Source of the DNA: CBDDBU01 sp965226045
GTDB lineage: Bacteria; Pseudomonadota; Alphaproteobacteria; VGEJ01
DNA: 64,000 bases
Assembly (NCBI GenBank): GCA_965226045.1
Contig: CBDDBU010000012.1
Coordinates: 19,709-83,708 of the forward strand
Reading direction: 5' to 3'
The notes below the pieces were generated by a model. That model saw only the letters and a list, made by a program, of their open reading frames with translations. It was not told the origin of the DNA and ran no database searches. Both the position numbers and the translations under genes were made by a program. This document shows, in pieces, positions 47,103 to 56,955 of this stretch; the first letter of the stretch is position 1, and each line of letters begins with the position of its first letter.

Positions 47103-48473
47103 AAGGCCAAGATTTTCTGGAACAAGATTTTCGACACGGCGACCTCGGCCAGTTGGAACGTGACATAACGGCCATGGCGGGACAACTTTGGCCCCGATCT
47201 TCACCAGCTTTTTCCCGTAGCGTGGTCAGCGACCAGTGTTCCACCTCCTTCGGCAATGCAAGCGTCCGCATGAAGTTGCCCAGATTGTAAGCCAGGGCGT
47301 GAAAACTGGAGCCGAACCTCGTTGTTGCGGAACTTGCTGCATGACAGCCGGGTCCACTTGATGGCGTATTTGCCTTCCTTGATGTATTGCTCCGCTGTCC
47401 CACGGTGATTATAAAAACGCCACCACCCGTTCGGCGGGCCGCGACAGGTTGGTGACAATAAAGCCGACGCGGGGGCACAACTCGCCGGGGTGCCATTCCA
47501 CCTTGGCCACCACGCGCCGCTTCCTGTCCCAACTTCCAGCCTGATACCTGAAGCTGGCGTAATAGCGCCGCACATGGTTCGGCGGGACGACCGACGGGGC
47601 GGGTCAGCAGGTGGGCAATGCTTTCCTGAAGAATTTGGTTCTTCGGCAACCGGATCGCGTAGAGAAAACCCTCACTTTCCAGGAACTCGTAGATGTCCGG
47701 TGCGGCAAAGGCGGCGTCCCCTCGGAAGTAGCGGCGCAGGTTCCGTTCCCGATAACGCTCAACGACCGGTTCCAGAACCTCACGCCAACCGTCGCACTGT
47801 GGACATTGCCGGGGCGAAGGGAACACCGCTCCAGATCGCCGAACTGGTTGAATAGGAATAGTGGATGGTAGCAGGTGCAGCCGAAGTGACCATTGTACGC
47901 CGTTCCCTCTTGTTCGCCATGGGTCGGGCTGACGCTTGAGTCGTCGGGCTGACGCTTGAGTCCATGTCGAGGATGATCATCTTCGGTGGGCGGCGGTCAT
48001 GAACCTTGTCGATCCACGCCCCGTTCATCCCAGCCAGGACTTCGATGTTCGCATCGGTCGCCAGAAGCTCCGTCTCGAACCGCCCCATCTGGCTGGTGGA
48101 CGCAGCCTGTCTTTCGACGGCCTTGCCACCAACAATCCACCGCATGGCAGGATCACGTCCGAGACGGTCGGCGTCGTTTACGTCCTCATAACCACCAAGG
48201 CGACCAAACACCGACTGACGGAACTGCCCCGTCATGCCGTGCCATCCGTTCTTGCCGGTACGGCTGTCCTGGAAAATAGTCCCGGCAACCTCGGTCAGGC
48301 CAAGGGCATCATCAAGCTCCCGATAGGCCAGCAACCCGCCGTCAGAGGTGATCTTGGACCCGTGAAATTCCAGCTTCAGGCGGCGGTCGAAATCGACCCG
48401 AAGTCCGTCCCGTTTCGATTCACCCATCGGATGTGCCATTTATTGTGCCCCCTATCGCCATTATCCATTTGAT

Positions 48474-48481
48474 TATTATAC
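48474..48481. repeat. target duplication, left of IS66 copy B
   Basis: TATTATAC directly before the IS66 end, identical to 50915-50922. Confidence 0.92.
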
Positions 48482-48562
48482 GTAACTACCCAGGTCTGAT
48501 TGGCCCGAGCGTTTGTATGTGAGGGATCGTGGGGGTCCGGGCTGGTAGCGGTGCCGGTGTTC

Positions 48563-50100
48563 TCAGAGGCGCAGTTGGGGGATTAGTTGCATCGGATCGG
48601 GATGCACCAGGGTCTGGAGGACGTTCCAGCCTTGCTTTCGGGCGGTGGCGATGACGGCACGCGTTCTGGCGAAGTTGTAGGCACCCCTCTCGGAGCGGAA
48701 GCCACCGGAGATTTTCTGGCGCAGCTTGGCCATTCGGAGGTCACGTTCGGCCTCATTGTTCGTAAACGGCGTGCGCGGGTCGGTGAGGAATCGCAGGCAT
48801 CCCTCCTTGTGCTTGCGGAGGCGGAGCGCGAGGTTATGACCGATGCGGTGTTTCTTTCGTCCGCGCTTGCCGGTCCGGAGCGGCGGCTGCGCCTCGTGGA
48901 AGGCGATGGCGTGGTCGAGGATGCGGGCCCAGGCCCGCGAGATCCGGGCCACCAGGGAGGCGGGCACGTCGCGGCCGTTCTCACGGGCGAAGCGGGTAGC
49001 CCTGTGTGCGCGCTCAAGGAGGCGGTGCATGCTCTTTGCCCAGTCTTCCTTCTCGATGTCGATCAGGGCCTGGAGTTCGCGCAGGTGATGGGCGTTGCAG
49101 GCGCCGTGGCGCACGCCCTTGAGGGTGAAGTAGGCGGCGTAATCGTCATGGATGAGGATGCCTTCGAGGTCCTTTTCGACATCGCCGCGTCCCGCGCCGA
49201 TGCGCAGGACGGTCAGGAATGGGGTGCACAGCACGTGGAGCCAGCGGGTACGGGCGGCGATCCGCAGGCCGGTTTCGTCGAGGTGCTTGACCGGGACCGC
49301 TGTGCGGATCACGTCTGCGACATGGGCGAGGAAGGGCTCGAAGCGCCTGGCGGTTCGCCAGCCCATGGCGGTGATCGTGGCTGTGGAGATGGACACTGCG
49401 AAGAGGTCGCTCATGAGTTCGGCCAAGCGCTTCTCGGGAACGAACTGGGCGTACAGCAGGTAGCTCACCCAGGCGGTGATGCGTGGCCCGTACTGGACCG
49501 GGGCGGTCACGCCGTCCGGGAAGACGGCTCCTGTCACGGTGGCGCAGGCGCCGCAGAGGCAGCGATGGGCGCGGTGTTCGGTGACCTCCAGGGGCGTGGC
49601 TCGGGCACATCGAAGACCTGTCGACAGACGGGCGCGCGGTGACGGTCGGCGTCCGACAGCGGTGCGCCGCAGCCCGAACAGGCGGAGGGGTCATGATCCA
49701 CAACATGGTCCGGGCTCTCGGTCCGCGCCAGCGTCGTTCCCTTGTGGCCCGGCTGGCCGCCGCTTGGCCTGCCGGACTTGCCGCGCTGGCTTCGGGTGCG
49801 CCTCTGGGTTCCGCTCTTCTTGCGCAGGCCGTCGCTGGCGGGCGGCTTGCTGCTGGTGGTGCTGTCAAGCGCCGCGCTCCGCTCGAGCTCGGCGATGCGG
49901 TCCCGCAGGGTCGCGTTCTCCCGCTCGAGCGCGGCATTCTCCCGGACGAGCGCCGTGGCCAGGCGCAACAGCCCCTGGCCCCATTCCCGGAAGGCCTTGA
50001 CGACTGTGGTTGCGAAGGATGAGGGGTCAAGAAGATCTTGCAGGCACGCGAAGGCCTCGTCATGGGCGGCGAGGTCCTCGTGCCAGCGCGACAGCGTCAC
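48563..50100 (-). CDS. tnpC: IS66-family transposase TnpC, copy B (one indel)
   Basis: The GTG at 50100 overlaps the methylase stop. The N-terminus has a long coiled coil (ALVRENAALERENATLRDRI), then SKPPASDGLRKKSG and the His-rich GGQPGHKG. A four-Cys region follows (CSGCGAPL and CLCGAC, the latter only after frame correction). The C-terminal DDE part has VSYLLYAQFVPEKRLAEL, LDETGLRIAART, HDDYAAYFTL, CNAHHLREL and TNNEAERDLRMAKL. One missing G near 49590 splits it into two frames. Corrected, it is about 512 residues, the usual TnpC length. Confidence 0.9.
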
Positions 50101-50763
50101 GGGTCCTCGGCATCGACGGCCATCATGGCGGCCAGCACCGCGAGGCGTTCGCCCGCCGGCAAGGCCTTGTAACGCCGGCCCCAGTTGGCCGCCTTACGCT
50201 TGATGCGCTGGCGGTCGGTGAAGTTCCGGCCTGCGTAGCTCGCCCAATGCACCCGGTCGGGCGCGAAGTTGAACCACACGACCTCGGTCCGCACCTGGGC
50301 CTGGGTCGTCACCTGCAGCGCCAGGACTGCGCCAGCCCGCCAGCATCTCGTCATAGAGCGCCGAGGGATGGCCCGAGACCATCACCTGGCAGGGCAGATC
50401 CTTGAGCAGGTCCAGGAGCGCGACATGGTCGACCTCCTCGTAGTCGAAGCGATAGCGCCGTGCCGAACGGCGGGTCGCGTGCAGATAGGGGGGATCGCTG
50501 TAGACCAGCTCCGGGCCCAGAAACGGGAACGAGGCCAAAAAGGCATGGGCACAGCCATGCACCAACTCGACCGGGTAGTCACAGGCAAAGGCCTCGAGCG
50601 CCTGCGCATCGCGGTCGATGCCGATCGAGCGCACGCCCGTTGGCTTGCGCTTCATCAGCGCACCGCCCCCCAGGTGGCTCTCGATGTAAACGCTGTGCGG
50701 CGGCATCAGCGCAATCAGCGCCTGGCACAGACCGCTCGTCGCCTTCGACCCGAAATATCCCAC
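50097..50763 (-). CDS. D12-class N6-adenine DNA methyltransferase carried by IS66, copy B (one indel)
   Basis: The product would methylate adenine in a short DNA motif. The GTG at 50763 starts GYFGSKATSGL, the SAM-binding region. Motif I is in VYIESHLGGGAL (about 26-37), the Asp motif is SIGIDRDAQAL, and the catalytic motif IV is VYSDPPYLHATRR (DPPY) around 87-99. PCQVMVSGHPSALYDEML follows. One extra G near 50326 shifts the last 75 residues; copy A is intact there. The consensus is about 222 residues. No restriction enzyme gene lies in the element, so it is an orphan methylase travelling with a transposase. Confidence 0.88.
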
Positions 50764-50792
50764 GCGCCGCTCCCGTCCACACGAGAGCGCAA

Positions 50793-50822
50793 CCCATAGA
50801 CGCCCGATTCTTATGGAGTCAA
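50793..50822 (-). promoter_or_regulatory. candidate promoter of the methylase-tnpC operon
   Basis: On the minus strand TTGACT (50817-50822) and CTATGG or TATGGG (50793-50799) are spaced by 17-18 bp, ahead of the GTG at 50763. A GATC lies at 50828-50831, 5 bp beyond the -35 box. The same arrangement exists in copy A. Confidence 0.45.
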
Positions 50823-50914
50823 GAGACGATCAACGACGCGGCGGCGGAAACCCGGCCCCGGCGACCACCTACATCATCCTCTCGCGGTCAGGAGCGGGGT
50901 ACCTGGGTAGTTAC

Positions 50915-50922
50915 TATTATAC
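50915..50922. repeat. target duplication, right of IS66 copy B
   Basis: TATTATAC directly after the IS66 end, identical to 48474-48481. Confidence 0.92.
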
Positions 50923-50979
50923 TTGAATCGGCGTTGAGACCGTCAGAAATCATCGTCTATCTGGGAAATGCGGGTTAAA

Positions 50980-52138
50980 GGCCTGGGCCAGGAGATGCGC
51001 GACTTGAAGGCGTTGGTCGCCGAACTTTCGCTGGAGAACCGTCTTCTCAAAAAAAACATGCCCGGGCATGGGGGGAGGCGAGGAATGAGGTATCCCGCAT
51101 CCGAGAAGCTGGAGATCATCCGCCTGGTCGAGCAGTCCCACCTGGGCGTCGGGTCCACTTTGGACAAGCTGGGCATTCCGAAGACCACCTTTTATCGCTG
51201 GTACGATCGCTTTCTGGCCTTTGGCGACGCCGGTCTTGAGGATCGCAACAGCAGCCCGGGCCGGGTGTGGAACCGGATCCCGGATGATGTCCCGGGGGCA
51301 GATCATCGATCTTGCCCTGGAGGAGACGCAACTGTCGCCCCCGGGAACTGGCCGTCAGGTTTACGGACACCAGGGGCTACTTTGTCTCGGAAGCCTCGGT
51401 TTACCGGCTTCTCAAGGCCCACGACCTGATCACCAGCCCCGCTTTCGTGGTCATCAAGGCAGCCGATGAGTTCCGCGACAAGACCACGGCGCCGAACCAG
51501 CTGTGGCAGACCGACTTCACCTATCTCAAGGTCATCGGCTGGGGCTGGTTTTACCTGTCGACCATCCTGGACGACTATTCCCGCTACATCATTGCTTGGA
51601 AGCTCTGCACCAACATGACGGCGGACGATGTGACGGCAACACTGAAGTTGGCGCTAGAAGCCTCAGGCTGCAATCGCGCCACTGTCGTCCACAAGCCGAG
51701 GCTGCTCAGCGACAACGGCTCGTCCTATATCTCCGGCGATCTGGCTGAATGGCTCGAGGACCACGGTATGGATCACGTTCGGGGCGCACCGTATCACCCG
51801 CAAACCCAGGGCAAGATCGAGCGCTGGCATCAAACGCTGAAGAACCGGATCCTGCTTGAAAATTATTATCTACCCGGCGATCTCGAAAACCAGATCAGCG
51901 CCTTCGTCGATCACTACAACAACCAACGCTACCACGAGAGCATCGGCAACGTAACTCCAGCCGACGCCTACTTTGGACGCCACACCGCCATCATCGAAAA
52001 GAGAAAAAGGATCAAAACTGACCACCCAAAACCGCCGCTTGAACCATCAACGCCAAGCGGCTTAACATCAAACAAAGATGAGCCAGATCCTCCCTTATGA
52101 AACACGCTCAACAGTCCCATTTGTTTTGATGACGGACA
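50980..52138 (+). pseudogene. IS3-family element copy 2, lacking its 5' end
   Basis: Plus-strand frames begin KGLGQEMRDLKALVAEL, then KLEIIRLVEQSHLGVGSTL and TTFYRWYDRFLAFGD. After a frame break near 51290-51350 comes a full rve catalytic domain with QLWQTDFTYLKVIGWGWFYL (first Asp), VHKPRLLSDNGSSY (second Asp) and TQGKIERWHQTLKNR (Glu). The 3' terminal repeat ends TGACGGACA at 52138, complementary in type to the 5' end of copy 1 at 44097. It is inserted in istB of the second IS21 element. The 5' end of the element is replaced by IS1380. Confidence 0.88.
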
Positions 52139-52803
52139 GTGATGCGGTCGAGCCGCGCGCCGGTGAGGCGCTCGCTGGCGAACACCGTCGTCCCATTCCT
52201 GGGAAGGGCAGGTTTGAGGTCACGATGGTGGCGCCGTTCTCGTAGCGCCGGCTGAAGACGTCGAACAGCAGCTCGCTTCCGGTCTGCGACAGGGGCACGT
52301 AGCCGAGCTCGTCGACGATCAGGAGATTGACCCTGGCGAGCTGGGCCTGGCGGCGGAGCAGCCTCTTCTCGTCGCGCGCCTCGATCAGCTCGTGGACCAG
52401 ATGGGGGGCGGTGGCGAAGCGCACGCCGAGGCCCTTCTGGCAGGCGGCGAGGCCGAGGGCGAGAGCGACATGGGTCTTTCCGACGCCGCTCGGGCCGAGC
52501 AGGATTACGTTCTCGCGGCGCGCGATGTACTCGCCGCGGGCGAGATCCAGCACCAGCATCTCGTTGAGCGCCGGGATCGCCTTGAAGTCGAAGCTCTCGA
52601 GCTGTTTGACGACAGGGAACCCGGCCTGCTCGATACGCCGTTCGACGAGGCGGCGCGCGCGGTCGATCAGCTCCAGCTCCACCAGCCGGGCCAGGAACTG
52701 CACATGATCCAGGCCCTCGGCCGCGCACTGGCGCGCCAGTTTCTCGTATTCCCGCAGGAAGGTCGGCAGCTTCAGCCTCTTCAGGTGATGTTCGAGCAGG
52801 ATG
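52139..52803 (-). pseudogene. istB: IstB of IS21 copy 2, cut by IS3 at its 3' end
   Basis: The frame reads LLEHHLKRLKLPTFLREYEKLAR, then Walker A LLGPSGVGKTHVALALG and Walker B NLLIVDELGYVPLS. A one-base shift after VTSNLPF is followed by TVFASERLTGARLDRIT in another frame, exactly where IS3 begins (52138). About 30 C-terminal residues are lost. It is a different lineage from copy 1. Confidence 0.87.
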
Positions 52804-52812
52804 CGGGGGGCC

Positions 52813-54319
52813 TCAGCCCTGGCCGGCCCCTCCGGCCAGCAGGGTGGCGTAGTCGGCGCTCCGCGTGGCGGCGACGAAGGGCTGGGGCAGGTGCGGATAG
52901 CGCGACAGGTCGAGATGCACGGGCCGCCTCTCGATGCGCGCCAGCAGGAGATGCTTGACCGCATCGAAGCCGATCAGGCGCCGCTTCACCGCGTCGCGCA
53001 CCGCGGCCGCCACCTGGCGTTCCGGGAAGTCTTCGTGCAGGCGCAGCACCTGGATGTAGTCGCGCTTGCCGCGCGGCCCGAAGCGGGCTTCGAGGCGGCG
53101 GCGCAACGTGTCGAAGGCCGGATCGAGCTTCCACCCTCTCAGCGGCGCCGCCTGGTCCAGGGCGGCCGGCTTCTTCTCCAGCAGCGACAGATAGTGCAGC
53201 GGGTCGTAGACGACGTCGCCGCGGACATAGCTGCGCCGATGGCGGGCGACGAGCTCGGCGCCGAGCGCGATCTCGACCCGGTTCGACATAGCCCTTGACC
53301 GTCACCTTCTTGTGGGCGTGCACCGCCGGCGCCGAGTAGTCCGCCAGCCGGTAGCGCACCAGGGCCGTCGACGACACCTGGCCCGGCACATGCTCACAGG
53401 CCTCGAAGGGCACGGCCGGCAGATCGCGCAGGGCGTCGAGATCGGCCAGCAGCGCCGCCGCCGGCTCCCCCTGCCTCCAGCGCGTCGAGCCGCTCCAGGC
53501 AGCGCGCCAGCAGCCGCTCGTTCAGGACCGACAGGTCATGCACCTTCGGGATCGGCACCATGAACCGGCGCCGTGCCGTCTTCACCAGGGCCTCGACCTT
53601 GCCCTTGTCGGTTGCCCTTGCCGGGCCGGCCGAAGCGGTCGCGGAACAGGTAGTGCGATTGCAGATGCGTGAACGCCTGCGTGCGCCGACGCGTGCCGTC
53701 GCCCAGGATCCTCGCCACCGCAAGCGTCGTGTTGTCATAGAGGATCGATCGCGGCACACCGCCGAGGAAGGCGAAGGCGCTGACATGGCCGTCCAGGAAG
53801 GCCTCCGTCGTCTCCCTCGGATAGGCCTTGACGAACCAGACGTTGGAATGGGGCAGGATCAGGCAGAAGAAGGCAACCTTCTCCCGCCTGCCCCCGACCT
53901 CCCCCACCGCCTCGCCGAAGTCGACCTGGGCCATGGCCCGGCGGGCGATGCAGCGGCACAAAAGCCTCGCGCGTCGACTGCCGCCGAGCCCGGACATAGT
54001 CCTTCACGATGGTATAGCCGCCGGTGAACCCGTGCTCGTCCCGTAGCCGCTCGAATATCCGGTGCGCCGTGTGGCGCTGCTTGCGCGGCACGTCCGGATC
54101 CGTGTCCGCCTCCAGGATCGCGTCGACGATGCCGGTGAACCCGTCCAGCTTGGGCCGCCGGACCGGCTTCGTCCGGCGGTAGCCCGGTGGCGCCGAGTAG
54201 GTCAGCATCTTCTTCACCGTGCGACGGTCGATGCCGAACCGCCGGCCCGCCTCGTGATGACTCAGACCCTCGTCGACAACCGCCAGTCGAACCGCCGCAT
54301 AGAGCTCCACGCCGTACAT
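52813..54319 (-). pseudogene. istA: IstA of IS21 copy 2, multiple frameshifts
   Basis: The start (ATG at 54319) reads MYGVELYAAVRLAVVDEGLSHHEAGRRFGI with a helix-turn-helix. Another frame has AQVDFGEAVGEVGGRREKVAFF (DDE core). Further frames carry NTTLAVARILGDG, KGKVEALVKTARRRFM and the C-terminal VVYDPLHYLSLLEKKPAALDQAAPL. About four indels split it. This IstA subtype (IS21, IS408/IS1326-like layout) differs from copy 1. Confidence 0.85.
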
Positions 54320-54355
54320 CTCCTGCCCCTCGGCGCAACCGACAAGGGACCATGA

Positions 54356-54625
54356 GTGGCACAATTTTACGCCGCCGCGACCGGACCGCCCGGCCGCCTC
54401 GCGTGGGAGCATTATTCCTCCGCCGTTAACACAATTCTGCTATCTGTGCTTGACGCCTTGGCTGATCGGAAGGTTGACGTCCTTGATGCTGTCAAAAGGA
54501 GAATCCCCACCGGCGTGAGCGACTATACCTTGCCGGGTGATCAATCCGGGCCAGCGCGTCAGCGTGCGCTGAACGATATCATTGAAGATATCTCCCAGAT
54601 AATCATTTCGCGGAGCAGGGGGTAG
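54356..54625 (+). CDS. short hypothetical frame, possibly the end of a gene cut by IS21
   Basis: The frame of 89 codons has a plausible helical C-terminal part (NTILLSVLDALADRKVDVL and ALNDIIEDISQIIIS), lower GC than the IS beside it and a TAG stop. I do not recognise a family. The first 20 residues lie in the presumed IS21 end, so only the part after about 54425 may belong to an older gene. Confidence 0.3.
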   Translation: MAQFYAAATGPPGRLAWEHYSSAVNTILLSVLDALADRKVDVLDAVKRRIPTGVSDYTLPGDQSGPARQRALNDIIEDISQIIISRSRG

Positions 54626-54909
54626 TTTCTGTGAAGTAGACACGGCCAGAACCCTTCGCGTATGATTACAATGCGCATTGAACAGTGCCGCCTGGCAAGT
54701 GAGCCATTGCGGTAGTTATTCGGGAGGGGCGCCAGTCAAGAAGTGATATTACCCCCGCACTCGTCTCCACGGGATGCGGCCATGTTTTGAGCGACAAACA
54801 GGGTGATGGGGTATGCCGTGGTGAACGCGGCCGGTGAGTGGGCAACTAAAGGCCGAATCTTCAACCGGCGTTGACAACCACGTCCGTGACATAACGGCGG
54901 AAATCCACA

Positions 54910-55413
54910 CTATCTTTGCCAAGTGCAGTCCGCGATCATGACGACCCAATTGTCCGCCAGGTAGTCCACGTCGTAGGTGCAGCTTCCGCTCACCCCTTCG
55001 TAGGCGCCGGTCCCGCCCAGAATTTCCATGATGCCCGGGCCGCCACTGCCCGCCTCGACGTCGCCTTCGCGCCTTTTCGAGAGCGTGTACCAGCGGTCGC
55101 CCGACGGGGCGGTCGTCTCGCAGGGCACCTCCAGGTCGAAGCCCGCCTCTGCGCGCTTGATGTAGACCACGCAGGTCGCGCGGTCGTGCGTTCCTTCGAC
55201 GAACGGCCCGCCGCTGCTCTCAAGGATGGTGACCGCTCCCTCCAGGGTGCCGCCGGTGACGTGCGCGTCGGCATGGTCGATGGTGGTGTAGTCCTGAATA
55301 TAGGTTCGGATGAGGCGGACGCTGCCGCTCTCCTCGGCCATGGCGGTGTTCGCGGCGCACAGAATTCCAGCTCCGGCGGCCAGCGCCGCGGCGATTTTGC
55401 TTACTGAAAACAT
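54910..55413 (-). CDS. secreted protein of unknown function
   Basis: From the ATG at 55413 the protein has 167 residues. A Sec signal peptide MFSVSKIAAALAAGAGILCAANTAMA is followed by a beta-rich domain with two Cys pairs likely to form disulfides (CVVYIKRAEAGFDLEVPC and CTYDVDYLADNWVVMIADC). The segment ILGGTGAYEGVSGSCTY resembles allene-oxide-cyclase-like or lipocalin-like barrels (GGTGxYxGxxGxG pattern). The gene is the only non-mobile intact-looking gene in this region. It may be cargo or old chromosome. Confidence 0.65.
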   Translation of the reverse strand: MFSVSKIAAALAAGAGILCAANTAMAEESGSVRLIRTYIQDYTTIDHADAHVTGGTLEGAVTILESSGGPFVEGTHDRATCVVYIKRAEAGFDLEVPCETTAPSGDRWYTLSKRREGDVEAGSGGPGIMEILGGTGAYEGVSGSCTYDVDYLADNWVVMIADCTWQR

Positions 55414-55783
55414 GTCGTCCCTTTCGAGAACCTCATCCACTTGAGTTTCACCCGGTCACGTCCATCAAGTCCTTCCCCGTCCCGTCCACGACCCGGCCGC
55501 CGCGATGCTCGCCAAACTCTGTACAGACGCCCGGAGGCGCGAACTACCCACGGGGCGTCTTGGCCATACCCTGGTCGAGATCACCGAACCGGGCCGGACA
55601 GTTACACTTCGCCGCATCCAAGCCGCACACAAACACCCGCTACGGCGTGCCCAGCTTCCTGTAAAGGTACGGAAACAGGCCCATGTGCTCAAAGACCCTT
55701 CCGCAATTCCAACAGCCCAGAGGAGACGCCCATTAGCTCAAACCTCTCTCGGAATATTTCTTGAAAGATGAGCAGGGTGCACA
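55414..55783. other. intergenic stretch without a supported gene
   Basis: The region holds the upstream part of the secreted-protein gene and then sequence with only shadow frames. Nothing matching a family was recognised on either strand. It ends at an IS1380-type terminal repeat. Confidence 0.5.
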
Positions 55784-56955
55784 CTCTAAACCGGGATTTC
55801 CCATGTGGCACCCTTCAGCCAAGTTGAGCGTGGCTCGAAATCGCTCAAAGGGCAAGTCCGATGGGTTGTGCCACCAAGATGCATGCCCGACAACACGAAA
55901 TTGAGAGTGAATGGGACATGGTGGCATTCGATATTGCCGGTCGGGCCGTGTCTCGGACACACCGGTCCTGTCGTCTTCAGGCATGAGGGACGATCGTGTC
56001 GTCATGTTGGGAGGGGCGTCGTTCTGAGCCGATCGATTCGGCGGAGGATGTCGGCGAACAGGTCACGAGGGATAGCGACCTCGGCCATCTGGAAGACGAT
56101 GTAGCGACCGTGGCGGACGATCTTCGCGCCGATCTTGACGAGCTTTTCGCGCAGCGTGGTCAGTGACCACTGCTCCACTGCATCGGGCAACACGAGTGTC
56201 CGCATGAAGTTGCCGAGATTGCAGGCGAGCGCGTGGAGTTGGAGCCGGACGGCGTTGTGACGGAACTTGCGGCACGACAGGCGTGTCCACTTGATGGCGG
56301 TTTTGCCTTCCTTGATCCATTGCTCGGCCGTGCCGCGCTGATTGTAGAATGCGACGACCCGCTCGGTGGGTCGGCTCAGGTTGGTTACAATGAACCCGAC
56401 GCGCGGGTACAGCTCACCAGGATGCCACTCGACCTTGGCGACGACGCGGCGGGGTTTGTCCCAGGTCGCGGCCTGATAGCTGAAGCCGGCATGATACCGG
56501 CGAACATCATTGGGCGGCCTGCCGACGGGGCGTTTCAGCAGATGGGCGATGCTGCCTTGCAGCACCTTGTTTGCGGGGAGCCGGATGGCGTAGCTGAAGT
56601 CCTCGGCTTCGAGAAACTCGTAGACTTCGGGTGACGCGAAGGCGGCGTCGCCACGGAAGTAACGCCGGAGTGTCGGTAACGAGCGACCACCGGTTCCAAC
56701 ACATCGCGCCACTCGTGGGCGCTGTGCACGTTGCCGGGACGAAGGCCGCACCGCTCCAGATCGCCGAACTGATTGAACACGAAAAGCGGGTGATAGCAGG
56801 TGCAGCCGAAATGGCCGTTATAGGCCGTACCTTCCTGATCACCATGGGTCGGGCTGACGGAGCTGTCCATGTCGAGCACGATCATTCTCGGCAGCTTCCG
56901 CGCATGAACCCGATCGATCCAAACACCCGACAAGTCTGCGAGGGCGGCAAGGTTC
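55784..56955 (-). pseudogene. IS1380-family element copy 2, 3' part
   Basis: The right end CTAAACCGGGATTTCCCATG (55787-55806) resembles the terminal repeats of the first IS1380. Coding sequence in two frames gives LPRMIVLDMDSSVSPTHGDQEGT, FGCTCYHPLFVFNQFGDLERC, RYFRGDAAFASPEVYEFLEAE and the complete C-terminus ending LFADILRRIDRLRTTPLPT at 56002. The N-terminal third is replaced by an IS110 fragment at about 56955. Confidence 0.85.

Larger units (their letters stand above)
44618..48439 (-). pseudogene. IS1380-family transposase, split by IS66 copy A and frameshifted
   Basis: The start (ATG at 48439) reads MAHPMGESKRDGLRV followed by LEFHGSKITSDGGLLAYRELDDALGL, an IS1380 hallmark. MIILDMDSSVSPT and GDAAFAAPDIYEFLESEGF follow in other frames. 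A tandem duplication of about 20 bp at 47931-47962 and several indels break it. The last coding part resumes on the far side of IS66 copy A (44618-44654), giving ILALIDDLRRSPVPA and a stop. Only about 1.4 kb of this span is IS1380 sequence. Confidence 0.85.
48482..50914 (-). mobile_element. IS66-family transposon with adenine methylase, copy B
   Basis: The element of 2433 bp is bounded by GTAACTACCCAGGT and its inverse ACCTGGGTAGTTAC, with a perfect 8-bp duplication TATTATAC on both sides. It carries the methylase and tnpC genes only. The insertion lies about 40 bp upstream of the IS1380 transposase start. Noncoding ends are 81 bp on the left and 151 bp on the right. The lack of tnpA/tnpB recalls the ISBst12-type subgroup of IS66. 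Confidence 0.94.
44413..50979 (-). mobile_element. IS1380-family element carrying two nested IS66 insertions
   Basis: The ends are CTTAAGCCGACATTTCCCAG (44413-44432) and, inverted, CTGGGAAATGCGGGTTAAAG (50961-50980), which are near-identical terminal repeats. Between them lie IS1380 transposase sequence and two IS66 elements (44655-47094 and 48482-50914). Subtracting these and one copy of each duplication leaves about 1677 bp, the usual IS1380 size. The flanks do not show a shared target duplication. Confidence 0.85.

Noticed and set aside
50097..50763. A restriction-modification system
   Set aside because: Only a methylase is present; no endonuclease or specificity gene lies within the element or next to it.
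55733..56005. Minus-strand frame of 90 codons at the IS1380 copy 2 end
   Set aside because: Most of it is noncoding end sequence of IS1380, including the terminal repeat. No domain is recognisable.
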